A DNA stretch of 64,000 bases from JAUYQR01 sp963822435. GTDB lineage: Bacteria; Pseudomonadota; Alphaproteobacteria; Rhodobacterales; Rhodobacteraceae. The DNA lies in the NCBI GenBank assembly GCA_963822435.1, contig CAWGHN010000001.1, forward strand, positions 437,168-501,167, in the 5' to 3' direction. The position numbers and the translations under genes were made by a program. Below are positions 43,466-52,314 of this stretch, one piece after another. Every line of letters begins with the position of its first letter. Position 1 is the stretch's first letter. Under the pieces are notes generated by a model that saw only the letters and a program-made list of their open reading frames with translations, had not been told where the DNA came from and made no database searches.

Positions 43466-44296
43466 ATGCTGAATTTGCGTATTCTTGCTGTGGTTCTTGC
43501 TTTCGGTAGCGGTGACAGTCCCGCTGCCTCCGCCCAGGATCGGACCGAGCGGGTGACCTTTGCCTCCGGGGCGACCGGCACGACCATGGCCGTTGCGATC
43601 CGGGGGCCGCGTGGGGTGAATTACGCGCTTGCTGCGTTCAAAGCGCAGCGGATGTCCGTTGACACGATGACCAGCAACCCCAGCGCATAGTTCAACATCC
43701 GCCGCAGCGGTGCGGACGAGGCGATCTTTATCGGCTCGGTCAGCGGAAGCAGCGCAACCGTTACTCTGCCGACAAGGGGCGATTGGGTGGTTCAGGTGTA
43801 TCTGAAACGCAATGCCGCGCGTCGTGAAGATGTGGCTGACTACCGCCTTTCGATCAGCATCGACGGCCAGACACCGCCCTCCAGACCTCCGGCAGGCAGC
43901 GGCGACGCTGATGCCAGCGGGCCCGATTGGTGGGCCGCGGCGGGCGTGGGCGCGGGCGATCAGTTGAACCTGCGCGAGGGGCCGTCGACGCGGGACCGCA
44001 TTCTGGCGCGTGTCAGCAACGGCACGATCCTGCGCAATGGCGGCTGTGTCGGCGACGGTCGCACCCGCTGGTGCAAGGTCTCGGCGCCAGACGACAGCGT
44101 CACCGGCTGGGCTTCGGGCGCGTATCTGCGGGAATCCGGCGCTCCAACGTCTGCCTCGACACCCGCTTTGGCATTGCTGCCAGACCTTTGCCGCAGCGCA
44201 GTCGCCGTCGCGAATGGCCTGACCATCCGGTCACTGACGGCCTATCCGTTTCACGAAACGGGCACCGGGCAGCGCACCCTTTTCGCAGGCGAGTGA
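43466..44296 (+). pseudogene. Secreted SH3-domain protein interrupted by an in-frame amber codon
   Basis: One reading frame holds a signal peptide (MLNLRILAVVLAFGSG, cleavage near ASA), a beta-rich domain and an SH3b domain (DQLNLREGPSTRDRILARV to VTGWASGAYLRES, about 43960-44135), but it is broken by TAG at 43688-43690. The codons before and after the stop read NPSA and FNIRR, and the paralogous gene behind has a similar stretch, so a Tyr codon was probably lost. Everything after the stop still looks coding, so the mutation is recent. GTG 43787 could restart a fragment without export signal. Confidence 0.75.
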
Positions 44297-44403
44297 CGTT
44301 CCACAAACCCGCGTCGCGTTTCGGATATCGTGTTGGGGTCGATACCGTTTCTCTGGCGAAACCTGATCGGATCGCACCGTCCCGTCACCACACGTCCGGC
44401 CCT

Positions 44404-44850
44404 TTTGCGAAAGAAACTGCCCATACGACTGCCGTGCCGCTGCGTTGCGATGTTGGAGATTGGTTCTCTGGCCTTCGCGGTGCCCGCGTCCGCCCAGACA
44501 CTGCAGACCGTGCCAGCGCCAGTGGCCGTCGCGGGCACAATCTTTGAAGGCTCGCTCAAAGGTGATGAAACGGTCAAGTATGTGGTCGCAGGGGCCGCCG
44601 GGCAGATGCTTTCGGTTGATCTGTCCGCGTCCAACACCAGTCTTTTTTCCACATCCTGCCGCAGGGCTCGGCCGAGGCGCTTTTCATTGGCTCTGCATCC
44701 GGCAATGTCGCCGATATTCCATTGCCCGCAACACCCGGCGCACAGCGATCGCGCTCTTGGGGCACCGATGGATGCCCGGTCAATCACCGCGAACTCGCTT
44801 GTTCTCGGGTGCAGACCTGCGTTTGATCGGACACCTGCTGCTAGCTGCCA
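44404..44850 (+). pseudogene. Degraded paralogue of the preceding secreted protein gene
   Basis: It starts with a signal-like segment (LRKKLPIRLPCRCVAMLEIG to VPASAQ) and the same beta domain (GTIFEGSLKGDETVKYVV, QMLSVDLSASNTSLF). It then shifts frame near 44640: the third frame continues FHILPQGSAEALFIGSASGN, homologous to the IFIGSVSGS part of the neighbour. A further shift is needed to reach GADLRLIG. At least two frameshifts and no intact end make this a pseudogene. Confidence 0.7.
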
Positions 44851-44882
44851 AAGAAGTGACAGCCAGCAGCCGCATGGTCAGC

Positions 44883-45704
44883 TCAGTGCACTGCCCCACT
44901 GTCTTCGCCGCGGCGCGTTGCGCTCATCCACACCACTAGGGCAACGATGGTGCCCAGGAACAGGGCGCTGGTGATGATGGTGCCTAGGCCCATGCCGCCG
45001 TACTCTGCCGGTTGCGACAGAAGATCGCCAAACGACGCGCCAAGCGGGCGGGTCAGGATGTAGGCCAGCCAGAAGCCCAGGATCGGATCGAGCTTGAGGA
45101 AGAAGTAACCGAAAGCCAGCGAGGCGATGATCATCCCGAACAACACGCCAGTGGACAGATATCCAAGACCAAAATGTTCGGCCACCAGATCACCGGCCGC
45201 AGTGCCGAGCGCAAAGGTGAACAGGATCGCAAGCCAGTAAAACGCTTCGCGTTTTGCCGTGAAGATCGCGTGGATCGACAGGGTTTTCTCTGACGCGAAC
45301 CAGACCCCGAATGTCGCGGCAAGGGCGACCGAAAAGCCGATGGTCGTGGCAATCAGCGAAACGCCGAAGTTATCAACCAGGTTGTCGGTGACCAAGGTTC
45401 CGACAATGCTGATCAGCACCACCGCCAGCCAGTAGGACCACGGCACATAGCGTTTCTGTGCGAATTGCAGCACCAGGGCACCGATCAGGATGGCGGCCAT
45501 GATCAACGAGGTCGCCGTCAGGCCGAAGCCCAGGTTCACCGCCAGATAGTCGGCGGCGGTTTCACCCATGGTCACGGCCATGAGCTTGATCAGCCAGAAA
45601 TCGACGGTGACGTCTGGCACGCGGTTCATGGCAAGTGCGGGCTTTGTTCCACGCGAGGTTTGCGTGGTGACGGTTGCGCTAGTGAGGGATGATGAGATGC
45701 TCAT
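44883..45704 (-). CDS. COG4705-type membrane protein with four internal repeats
   Basis: A 273-residue integral membrane protein of the uncharacterised COG4705 group. Four related units are seen: DFWLIKLMAVTMGETAADYLA, YWLAVVLISIVGTLVTDNLVD, YWLAILFTFALGTAAGDLVAE and GFWLAYILTRPLGASFGDLLS. Each is two helices with an aromatic start and a Gly-Thr/acidic turn. Such symmetric repeats suggest a transporter or channel. The start overlaps the stop of the preceding periplasmic protein (ATGA). Both genes follow a 26-bp motif shared with other operons here. Confidence 0.8.
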   Translation of the reverse strand: MSISSSLTSATVTTQTSRGTKPALAMNRVPDVTVDFWLIKLMAVTMGETAADYLAVNLGFGLTATSLIMAAILIGALVLQFAQKRYVPWSYWLAVVLISIVGTLVTDNLVDNFGVSLIATTIGFSVALAATFGVWFASEKTLSIHAIFTAKREAFYWLAILFTFALGTAAGDLVAEHFGLGYLSTGVLFGMIIASLAFGYFFLKLDPILGFWLAYILTRPLGASFGDLLSQPAEYGGMGLGTIITSALFLGTIVALVVWMSATRRGEDSGAVH

Positions 45705-46345
45705 TTCGTCACCAGCGCCAAAGCCTGAGCCGAGAACCCGTCTGCCCGCTGGTCATCATCAGCGTTGCAACGCTCAAGCGCCTTGGTCTGGAAACCGACC
45801 GCGGCGGCAGTGTCTGCATCCGACAGTTTGGCGGTAGCAAGGCCGTCGGCCACCGACTTCAGCATGACTTCGCAGGGCAAGGCGCGACCGTTGGCATCCG
45901 TGACGGCGATGCCTGCGACAAGAACGGCATCGACCCGGGCAGCCGAAGCCGCAATCGGGGTGGTCAGCGTTGCCTGCAAGGCCATCAGCGTGGCATCGAC
46001 GTTTGCCGCATTGGGCGTTCCGGCACGCAGCGCGGCAAGGGCGGCATCGGCGGCATCGTCGATGGTTCCCCAGGCATTGCCATCAAGCGCGCGTAGCGTG
46101 GTGGCCTGATCGTCCCAGGTCGTCTCGAAATCCTTCACCCGCACTTTCGCGGCGGCAAGATCGCCGGTGGCTGCGATGGTCTGCACATCGGTCACGATGG
46201 CGCTGAACGCAGACATGTCGCCGAGCCCCGGCGCAGAGGTCGCGCTGGTGGCCATCACGCCCGGCCCTGTCACGTAGAGATTGAAGGCGGCAAAGGCACC
46301 GACCGGCAAGACGATCAGCGCCGTAGCAAGAAGGATTTGTTTCAT
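45701..46345 (-). CDS. Periplasmic protein of unknown function
   Basis: A 214-residue protein with signal peptide MKQILLATALIVLPVGAFA. The mature part is helical and alanine-rich (VKDFETTWDDQATTLRALDGNAWGTIDDAADAAL resembles a helical-bundle segment), with two Cys (LPCEVML, ERCNADDD) that may pair. It is translationally coupled to the COG4705 membrane protein, so the two probably work together. No known domain recognised. Confidence 0.7.
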   Translation of the reverse strand: MKQILLATALIVLPVGAFAAFNLYVTGPGVMATSATSAPGLGDMSAFSAIVTDVQTIAATGDLAAAKVRVKDFETTWDDQATTLRALDGNAWGTIDDAADAALAALRAGTPNAANVDATLMALQATLTTPIAASAARVDAVLVAGIAVTDANGRALPCEVMLKSVADGLATAKLSDADTAAAVGFQTKALERCNADDDQRADGFSAQALALVTK

Positions 46346-46414
46346 GTTCGGGCTCCTGTCGGGTGCGGACTTGCCCCGTCAGTGGCGCTTTTGGCGCCGC
46401 AGCCATACCGCCAA

Positions 46415-46440
46415 CTTTCGCCCGACTTACAGATTTGTAT
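46415..46440 (-). promoter_or_regulatory. 26-bp regulon motif, copy 1
   Basis: Reads (minus strand) ACAAATCTGTAAGTCG followed by GGCGAAAG, 69 bases before the start of the periplasmic-protein gene and 82 bases before the response-regulator gene on the other strand. See copies 2 and 3. Confidence 0.6.
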
Positions 46441-46522
46441 GGTGCCTGCGACCTTTATGTTAAGCCCCAGATGCATTCAGGTTGCGATGAATGACCTGCA
46501 GCCCTGAAAGACAAAGCCCTCC

Positions 46523-47200
46523 ATGCGCATCCTTTTGATCGAGGACGACCCCTCTGCCGCCGACTATGTCGCGCGGGGCCTGTCCGAGAACGGGCATGTG
46601 TGCGACGTGCTGGCCGACGGCACCGACGGCCTTTTCCAGGCCACGCGCGAAAGCTATGACGTGCTCGTGGTGGACCGGATGATCCCCGGCATCGACGGGC
46701 TGTCGATGGTCAGGGCGCTTCGCGCGGCGGGGCGCAAGACGCCCGTGCTGTTCCTGACGGCCCTCGGCGGGATAGATGACCGGGTCGAGGGGCTGGAGGC
46801 CGGTGGCGATGACTATCTGACCAAGCCTTTTGCCTTTGCCGAACTCTTGGCGCGAGTCAACGCGTTGGCTCGCCGCCCGCCCGTGCAAGAGGTGAAAACC
46901 TTGCTGCGCGTGGCCGATCTGGAACTCGATCTGATGCGCCGCGAGGCCCGGCGTGCAGGTCAGCAGATTGACCTTCTGCCCAAGGAATTCACCCTGCTAG
47001 AAGTGCTGATGCGGAACGAGGGCCGCGTGGTGACGCGCACGATGCTGCTGGAGCGGGTCTGGGATTTCCATTTCGATCCAAAGACCTCAGTGGTGGAAAC
47101 CCATATCAGTCGCCTCCGCGCCAAGATCGACCGGCCTTTCGCCGTGGCGCTGCTGCATACCGTCAAGACCATGGGTTATTCGATCCATGCGCCCCGCTGA
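46523..47200 (+). CDS. OmpR-family response regulator
   Basis: A 225-residue two-component regulator. The receiver domain has RILLIEDDPSAADYV, the phospho-acceptor Asp51 in VVDRMIPG, Thr and Lys in LTALGG and YLTKPFAF. The C-terminal winged helix has LPKEFTLLEVLMRNEGRVVTR and SVVETHISRLRAKID. ATG 46523 has a weak ribosome-binding site. The next gene, its kinase, overlaps it by 14 bases. The proposed target is the motif found at 46415, 51879 and 52215. Confidence 0.93.
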   Translation: MRILLIEDDPSAADYVARGLSENGHVCDVLADGTDGLFQATRESYDVLVVDRMIPGIDGLSMVRALRAAGRKTPVLFLTALGGIDDRVEGLEAGGDDYLTKPFAFAELLARVNALARRPPVQEVKTLLRVADLELDLMRREARRAGQQIDLLPKEFTLLEVLMRNEGRVVTRTMLLERVWDFHFDPKTSVVETHISRLRAKIDRPFAVALLHTVKTMGYSIHAPR

Positions 47201-48551
47201 TCTGTTGCGACAAAGCTCGTTTCGGCTGGCGCTTGGCTTTATGCTTTTGGTTCTTACGACGCTCATGCTGGCCAGCGGTGTCGGCTATGGCCTCATGCAG
47301 TCGCAGTTGGTCGCACGGCAGGACGCCCGTGTGACCGAAATCTTCAACACGATGGAGCCTGCAATTCGGCAGGACGACGAGACCGATCTGATCGAGATCT
47401 TCGCCGCCCGCATCAAAGCGAGCCCGGATCGCACCACGGTCTATCTGCTGAAAAACTTGGACGGTCGCACACTGATCGGCAATATTGGCGATGCCGGCTT
47501 GCCGCAAGGCTGGTCCACCATCCCGGCTTCGCGCCTTGGTGTGGAGACCGACTATCCCTATCGAGTCTTCTCGGGGCCTTTTGGTAAGTATCTTGTCACG
47601 ATTGGTCTGACCAACGCTGACCTGGATGACCTCCAGGAAATCGTTCTGGGCGCATTTGCCTGGGCGACGTTGTTCGCTGTGCTTGCGACTGTTGCGGCGG
47701 GTGCCTTTCTCTCCCATCGCGTGCAGGCCCGTTTGGCTCTTGCCGAGGCCGCGGTCGCCCGCGTCGCACAGGGCGATCTGTCTGCGCGCCTGCCGGTAGC
47801 GGGGCGGGGCGATGATCTGGATCGCATCTCTGGGGCGATCAATACCAGCCTCGCGCGCTTGGAAGGGCTTGTAGAGGCGATGCGACAGGTCAGCGACGAC
47901 ATTGCCCATGATCTGCGCACGCCCTTGAACCGGCTGCGGATCAGGATCGAGAGCGCGGCCGCCAACGCCGCCAGGGGCGTACCCGTCGAACAGGAACTGA
48001 GCGCCGCAATCACCGAAAGCGACACGATCAACGAAATATTCTCGGCCCTTTTGCGCATCGCGCAGATCGAGTCTGGGGCGCGGCGGGAGAAGTTCACCGA
48101 CGTCGATTTGGCCCTTCTGATGGCGGATGTAGCCGATGTCTACGTCGACGTCGCTGAAGACGCAGGCCAGACCCTGAACCGCGACGTGACGGGGCCGGCA
48201 TGGGTGACCGGCGACAGGGAACTGCTGACGCAGTGTTTTGCCAACCTGATCGAGAACACGATCCGCCATTGCCCGCCCGGTACCGCAATTTCCTGCGCGG
48301 TCGTTGCTGAGAGGGGCCGCGTGGCGGTCTGGGTCCAGGATACCGGGCCAGGAATACCGGTCGACCAGCGCGACAGGGTTCTGCGCCGTCTTTACCGGCT
48401 GGAGAAAAGCCGGACGACCGAAGGCATTGGGCTCGGGCTCGCTCTGGTCAAGGCCGTGGCGGACCTGCACGGTGCCGAGCTTGCACTGACCGACGCTGTG
48501 CCAGGGCTGCGGGTGGAGTTACGCTTTACGCAGATCGAGCGCAGGACATGA
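47187..48551 (+). CDS. Sensor histidine kinase
   Basis: A 454-residue inner-membrane kinase: transmembrane segment at about 15-37, a periplasmic sensor of ~115 residues, second membrane segment at about 152-175, a HAMP domain, the phosphorylated His241 in DDIAHDLRTPLNRLR, the N-box ENTIRH, and G-boxes DTGPGIP and GIGLGLALV. It shares its 5' end with the response-regulator gene and its 3' end with the DedA-PAP2 gene (ATGATG overlapping the stop). The signal it senses is unknown; neighbours suggest envelope lipids, redox or metals. Confidence 0.92.
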   Translation: MRPADLLRQSSFRLALGFMLLVLTTLMLASGVGYGLMQSQLVARQDARVTEIFNTMEPAIRQDDETDLIEIFAARIKASPDRTTVYLLKNLDGRTLIGNIGDAGLPQGWSTIPASRLGVETDYPYRVFSGPFGKYLVTIGLTNADLDDLQEIVLGAFAWATLFAVLATVAAGAFLSHRVQARLALAEAAVARVAQGDLSARLPVAGRGDDLDRISGAINTSLARLEGLVEAMRQVSDDIAHDLRTPLNRLRIRIESAAANAARGVPVEQELSAAITESDTINEIFSALLRIAQIESGARREKFTDVDLALLMADVADVYVDVAEDAGQTLNRDVTGPAWVTGDRELLTQCFANLIENTIRHCPPGTAISCAVVAERGRVAVWVQDTGPGIPVDQRDRVLRRLYRLEKSRTTEGIGLGLALVKAVADLHGAELALTDAVPGLRVELRFTQIERRT

Positions 48552-50542
48552 TGCAATGGCTTACTCACTTCGTGGATTTTCTGGGCGCGCATCAGTCTTT
48601 GGCGATCCTCTTCGCCTTTCTTGTGTCCTTTGGTGAAGCGCTTCTGATCGTCGGCCTGTTCGTGCCGTCCACAGTTGTTCTGGTGGGCTTGGGTACATTG
48701 ATCGGGTTGGGCAAGATGGCCCTACTGCCGGTCTTTGCAGCAACCATTGCCGGGGCCATTGCCGGGGATGCCCTGTCGTTCTGGGCTGGCGTGCATTGGA
48801 AAGAACAGATTCGCACGTTTTGGCCATTCTCGCGTTACGGGACGCTGATGGAGAAAGGTGAGCAGTTCATCGCGCGCCATGGCGGCAAAAGCATCTTCAT
48901 TGTCCGCTTCATCCCGGGCGTGAAGGCCGTTGTACCGACGCTCGCGGGCATGATGGGCATGTCCACGACTCGTTTTGCGCTGGTCAATGTCAGCTCGGCC
49001 TTCGTCTGGGCGGCGGTCCATCTGCTGCCTGCGATAGCTCTTGGGCGCGGGCTTCAGGTCGCACACGCCGCCAATCCACGATTTGCCATCCTCGCAGCCC
49101 TGGTCGCGGCGGCGGCGGTCCTGGCATGGCTGGCTATGCGCATTGCGCAGAGTCTTCTGATCCCGGCGGCGGATCGGGTGCGGTTCAGGCTTGCGTTGTG
49201 GCTGGAGCGGCGCGGACGACGCGGAGGTGCCTTTGCGCGGGTGCTGCGCAATCACGACAGAACACTGGAAGCGACGGCCCTAATGGGGTTGGCGCTCAGT
49301 GCTCTTGCGGGGTTTGCATTGCTCTTTTTCGCGGTGGTCTTCGATCCGCAAGTGGCACTGGCGGATGCGGCCATCGGGCAGTTTGTGCAAGGCCTGCGCA
49401 CGGATTGGGCGACGTCCATCATGGTCGGCATCACCATGCTGGGCGATGCAGGGGTTTTGCTCCCGGCGGCGCTTTTGCTGATTGCCGCTGTATTGGTCCG
49501 TCGACAATGGGCGATTGCCGTTGCAGTCGCTGCGGCTAGTCTTTCCGGCGTGGTCTTTGTGGACATGTTCAAGACGCTGCTGCAACGCGCGCGCCCAGTC
49601 CCGATGTACGAGGGCGCGGACCAGTTCAGCTTTCCCAGCGGCCACTCGACATCTGCCACCATTACCTTCGGGATGCTGGCGCTGTTCGTGGCGCAATCCT
49701 TGCCAGCTCGGTTTCGCGGTTTGGTCTACGGCGGCTTCGCCACCTTGATTGCGCTGATCGGATTGTCGCGCGTGTATCTGCAGGCGCATTGGCCCAGCGA
49801 TGTGCTGGCGGGGATGATGTTCGGCGGTGCCGTGGTCAGCGTCGTGGCGATTTTGCTGAACGCGCGGATCGTAACTTTCCCGGATCGGATGTTTGTCGCC
49901 ATCTTGATGGTCATCGGCCTGGGCATCATGCCGCTTCACTTGTGGACTGGCTGGTCCGCCGCTGGCGCCCGCTATGACGCGACGCTGCCGATTACGACGC
50001 TTGCTGCAGGAGACTGGCTGACGACGGGCTGGCAGCAGCAGCCCACCCATCGCGTCTTGCTGGATGGCGACTCCGGCGAGCCTATGCTGCTGCAAACCAC
50101 CTGGCCTCTGGCAAATCTTGTGAATGCATTCGAGGCTGCCGGGTGGCTGCCCTCGCAGAACACACTGTCGGGCGAAATCCTTGCGGCAGTCGTGCCGTCT
50201 CGCTTGCCGCTTGTCAGTCACGCGCCCTGGCCGATGACGCATCTTGGCCGTTCGGCATTGGCGACCCTTTCCAGAATGGACGGCACCGATCAGCGCTTGG
50301 TGTTGCGTATCTGGGAAACGCGAACCTTGGTGCAGGATGGCACAGGCAAAGCCCCGCTCCTGATGGTGTCGCTCACCGCAGACAGGCTGGACCCGGTCGC
50401 TCTTGGATACGCACTGCTGGAGGAAGCGTCGATTGTGCCTGACCAGTTGGTCACTGAAAAAGCAAAACTGGTGGCGGCGCTGCCGCAATCTGCCGGGGAG
50501 CCGGGCAGAATTGTCGGCCTGCCGCTTGCCGCCCAAGAGTGA
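48548..50542 (+). CDS. DedA - PAP2 phosphatase - LssY triple-domain membrane protein
   Basis: A 664-residue protein. Residues 1-170 are a DedA-family domain (EALLIVGLFVPSTVVL, RFIPGVKAVVPTLAGM), and 250-425 are a PAP2 lipid-phosphatase domain with all three catalytic motifs (KTLLQRARP, PSGHS, SRVYLQAHWPSDVL). From about 450 comes an LssY-type C-terminal domain (ATLPITTLAAGDWL to RIWETRTLVQDG). It probably moves and dephosphorylates isoprenyl or phospholipid phosphates at the inner membrane. It is cotranscribed and overlapping with the two-component genes, so it is likely part of their response. Confidence 0.9.
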   Translation: MMQWLTHFVDFLGAHQSLAILFAFLVSFGEALLIVGLFVPSTVVLVGLGTLIGLGKMALLPVFAATIAGAIAGDALSFWAGVHWKEQIRTFWPFSRYGTLMEKGEQFIARHGGKSIFIVRFIPGVKAVVPTLAGMMGMSTTRFALVNVSSAFVWAAVHLLPAIALGRGLQVAHAANPRFAILAALVAAAAVLAWLAMRIAQSLLIPAADRVRFRLALWLERRGRRGGAFARVLRNHDRTLEATALMGLALSALAGFALLFFAVVFDPQVALADAAIGQFVQGLRTDWATSIMVGITMLGDAGVLLPAALLLIAAVLVRRQWAIAVAVAAASLSGVVFVDMFKTLLQRARPVPMYEGADQFSFPSGHSTSATITFGMLALFVAQSLPARFRGLVYGGFATLIALIGLSRVYLQAHWPSDVLAGMMFGGAVVSVVAILLNARIVTFPDRMFVAILMVIGLGIMPLHLWTGWSAAGARYDATLPITTLAAGDWLTTGWQQQPTHRVLLDGDSGEPMLLQTTWPLANLVNAFEAAGWLPSQNTLSGEILAAVVPSRLPLVSHAPWPMTHLGRSALATLSRMDGTDQRLVLRIWETRTLVQDGTGKAPLLMVSLTADRLDPVALGYALLEEASIVPDQLVTEKAKLVAALPQSAGEPGRIVGLPLAAQE

Positions 50543-50561
50543 TGGGCCCCAGGTTTCGCGT

Positions 50562-51182
50562 CTATAAGTCGCGCGGGAAGACGGAGACCGGAAGTCCAAG
50601 CCGATGAATCCCTGTCTCGTAGATCGAGACCAGCCAGACATACAACCGCCGTCGAAAACTCGGACCGGCCTTCCAGATCAAAGAGGAAGCAAAGGCTGCA
50701 ACCCCTAACGCGCCGAGCATATCCAGAGGGAAGTGAACCCCGAGGTAGATACGCGACCATGCAACGGCAAAGCCCAACAACAGCGTCCCACAGCCCCAGC
50801 GACGCGTTTCCACCCGGCACAGCATGGGTATTGCCAAGGAAAACAAAAGTGTGGCGTGATCACTTGGAAACGATGCTTCTGCGACATGGTCAAGCAATTG
50901 ACGCCCCAGCCCGATCTCGAACGGTCTTGGGTGATACCAGATTGCCGCGATGCCCTGCGCGATGCCCAAGCCGATCAAAGCGGCGAAAGTTGCATCCAGC
51001 AGCGCAAACCTGATGGCGCTGACGCGCCGGACCCATGCGAATATCAACAGAATCATCGCGAAGTCGACGGACCAACTTGCCAGAACTCTGGCAATCGCAA
51101 TTGTAAATGCCGGTGCCTGCGCACCGGCGTTGATCGCGAGAAAGGCGCTCTGGTTCCAAAGTTCGACGGCGGAAAGGGACAT
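50562..51182 (-). CDS. PAP2-family (undecaprenyl-diphosphatase BcrC-like) phosphatase
   Basis: A 206-residue membrane phosphatase starting SAVELWNQSAFLAINAGA, typical of BcrC/YbjG types. The catalytic segments are WYHPRPFEI (variant of KxxxxxxRP, with the Lys not obvious), FPSDHATL and SRIYLGVHFPLDML. It should hydrolyse undecaprenyl pyrophosphate or a similar lipid. It is the second gene of a leftward pair with cytochrome b561, nine bases apart, and converges on the DedA-PAP2 gene, so two PAP2 enzymes face each other. Confidence 0.87.
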   Translation of the reverse strand: MSLSAVELWNQSAFLAINAGAQAPAFTIAIARVLASWSVDFAMILLIFAWVRRVSAIRFALLDATFAALIGLGIAQGIAAIWYHPRPFEIGLGRQLLDHVAEASFPSDHATLLFSLAIPMLCRVETRRWGCGTLLLGFAVAWSRIYLGVHFPLDMLGALGVAAFASSLIWKAGPSFRRRLYVWLVSIYETGIHRLGLPVSVFPRDL

Positions 51183-51191
51183 ACTGAGAAG

Positions 51192-51803
51192 TTATCGCCC
51201 GAAGGACCACATCGTGGACAGCCGCATCGAGCGCAGCAGATGGTGCAGCACGGCGAGGGCAGCGTGGGCAATCAGGTAGGCCCAGACCAGATTGGCGAGG
51301 GCAAGATGCACCGTCATGGCAACCATTCCGTCAGGTTCGGCTGAATGCAGGCCTAAGGCAACCTGCACATAGTAAAGCACGCCCGACGCGGCCATGGCCG
51401 AGATCAGCAGAAGCCCAAGACCATGCACCGCCGAAGGCAGCGCCGCCTCGGGAGAGTGCTCGGGAAGCCGCAGCCTGATCAGGGCTGAGAGATGCACTTT
51501 GGTGTCGCGCCGCAGTGCCGCCAGTCGCCGACCGGAGAACCACGGGATCAGGGCGCCGATTTCCGTTCCGCGCGAACGTAACAGGATTGCAACCCAGAAT
51601 CCGAACGCCAGACCCGAGGCCGCAATGCCCGAGTACCGGTGCAGCTGAAACAACATGTCGCCCGCCTGCACATCGTCCGGTCCGTGCATCGACAGGCTGG
51701 TCACAAGCTGGGTCACGATGGCGACCGCCAGACCGGCGTGCAGCAGGCGGGTTGCGCGACTGTGCCGCAAAACTATGTCACGGTCTTTCTTTTGGCTGGG
51801 CAT
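51192..51803 (-). CDS. Cytochrome b561-type membrane protein
   Basis: A 203-residue four-helix cytochrome b (Ni/Fe-hydrogenase/CybB-like). Heme-ligand His candidates lie in RATRLLHAGLAV (helix 1), LFQLHRYSGI (helix 2), PSAVHGLGLLL (helix 3) and YLIAHAALAVLHHLL (helix 4). ATG 51803 has GGAAAG upstream; ATG 51818 is an alternative. A copy of the 26-bp motif lies 75 bases before the start. It may pass electrons from quinol to a periplasmic partner not seen here. Confidence 0.85.
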   Translation of the reverse strand: MPSQKKDRDIVLRHSRATRLLHAGLAVAIVTQLVTSLSMHGPDDVQAGDMLFQLHRYSGIAASGLAFGFWVAILLRSRGTEIGALIPWFSGRRLAALRRDTKVHLSALIRLRLPEHSPEAALPSAVHGLGLLLISAMAASGVLYYVQVALGLHSAEPDGMVAMTVHLALANLVWAYLIAHAALAVLHHLLRSMRLSTMWSFGR

Positions 51804-51878
51804 GGCGAAACTTTCCATTGGAAATGGCCGACAAGATCCGGCCCTGTTCGTGAACTATGTCCGTTATTCGTCGGCAGT

Positions 51879-51904
51879 CTTTCCGCCGATTTACATTTTT
51901 GTAA
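51879..51904 (-). promoter_or_regulatory. 26-bp regulon motif, copy 2
   Basis: Reads (minus strand) ACAAAAATGTAAATCG followed by GCGGAAAG. It contains the perfect palindrome TTACA-N4-TGTAA and lies 75 bases before the cytochrome b561 start. Confidence 0.65.
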
Positions 51905-52214
51905 GGTCCGGCGTCGCGTGTTCCGCCTGGGCTGCAATGCAGGGCAATATCCTGATGCCAATCGAACCCTTCTCTTCACGGAGCCGACATGGCCGGATGT
52001 GGTGCTGGCCCACGGCAGCGAGAAGACCGTCGCAATCAACTCGGTCGATGGCAAGGCCGTGAAGGAACAGCAGGGCGATCAAGACGACGGCGCTGACGGC
52101 AAGCAGCATGGCGAAAGCGCCGGTACATGATCTTTGATCCGCAGACAGCACAGGCGGTGTCGCAGGGTTCCGCCCATTCCCTTGCCCAAACACTATCTGC
52201 GGCAAGGGCCCGGA

Positions 52215-52240
52215 TCACAAAATTGTAAGTCGAGCGAAAG
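52215..52240 (+). promoter_or_regulatory. 26-bp regulon motif, copy 3
   Basis: Reads ACAAAATTGTAAGTCG followed by AGCGAAAG and lies 74 bases before the ABC exporter ATPase start, in the same orientation and distance relative to its gene as copies 1 and 2. Confidence 0.65.
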
Positions 52241-52314
52241 GCCACAGCGGTGTGAGGCAAGCAGACAGGGTGCATCACGAACCCGCCCATACGGCGCCCA
52301 AGTAGGAACCCGCA

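Larger units (their letters stand above)
51804..52314. other. Divergent intergenic region with two motif copies
   Basis: About 510 bases between the cytochrome and ABC exporter genes. It holds motif copies 2 and 3, one for each direction. A leftward frame at 51891-52109 has a hydrophobic start but no ribosome-binding site and no family likeness. A leader transcript or small membrane protein cannot be excluded. Confidence 0.45.

Noticed and set aside
51891..52109. Leftward small frame with a hydrophobic start in the cytochrome/exporter gap
   Set aside because: No ribosome-binding site, no conserved pattern, and its stop overlaps motif copy 2.
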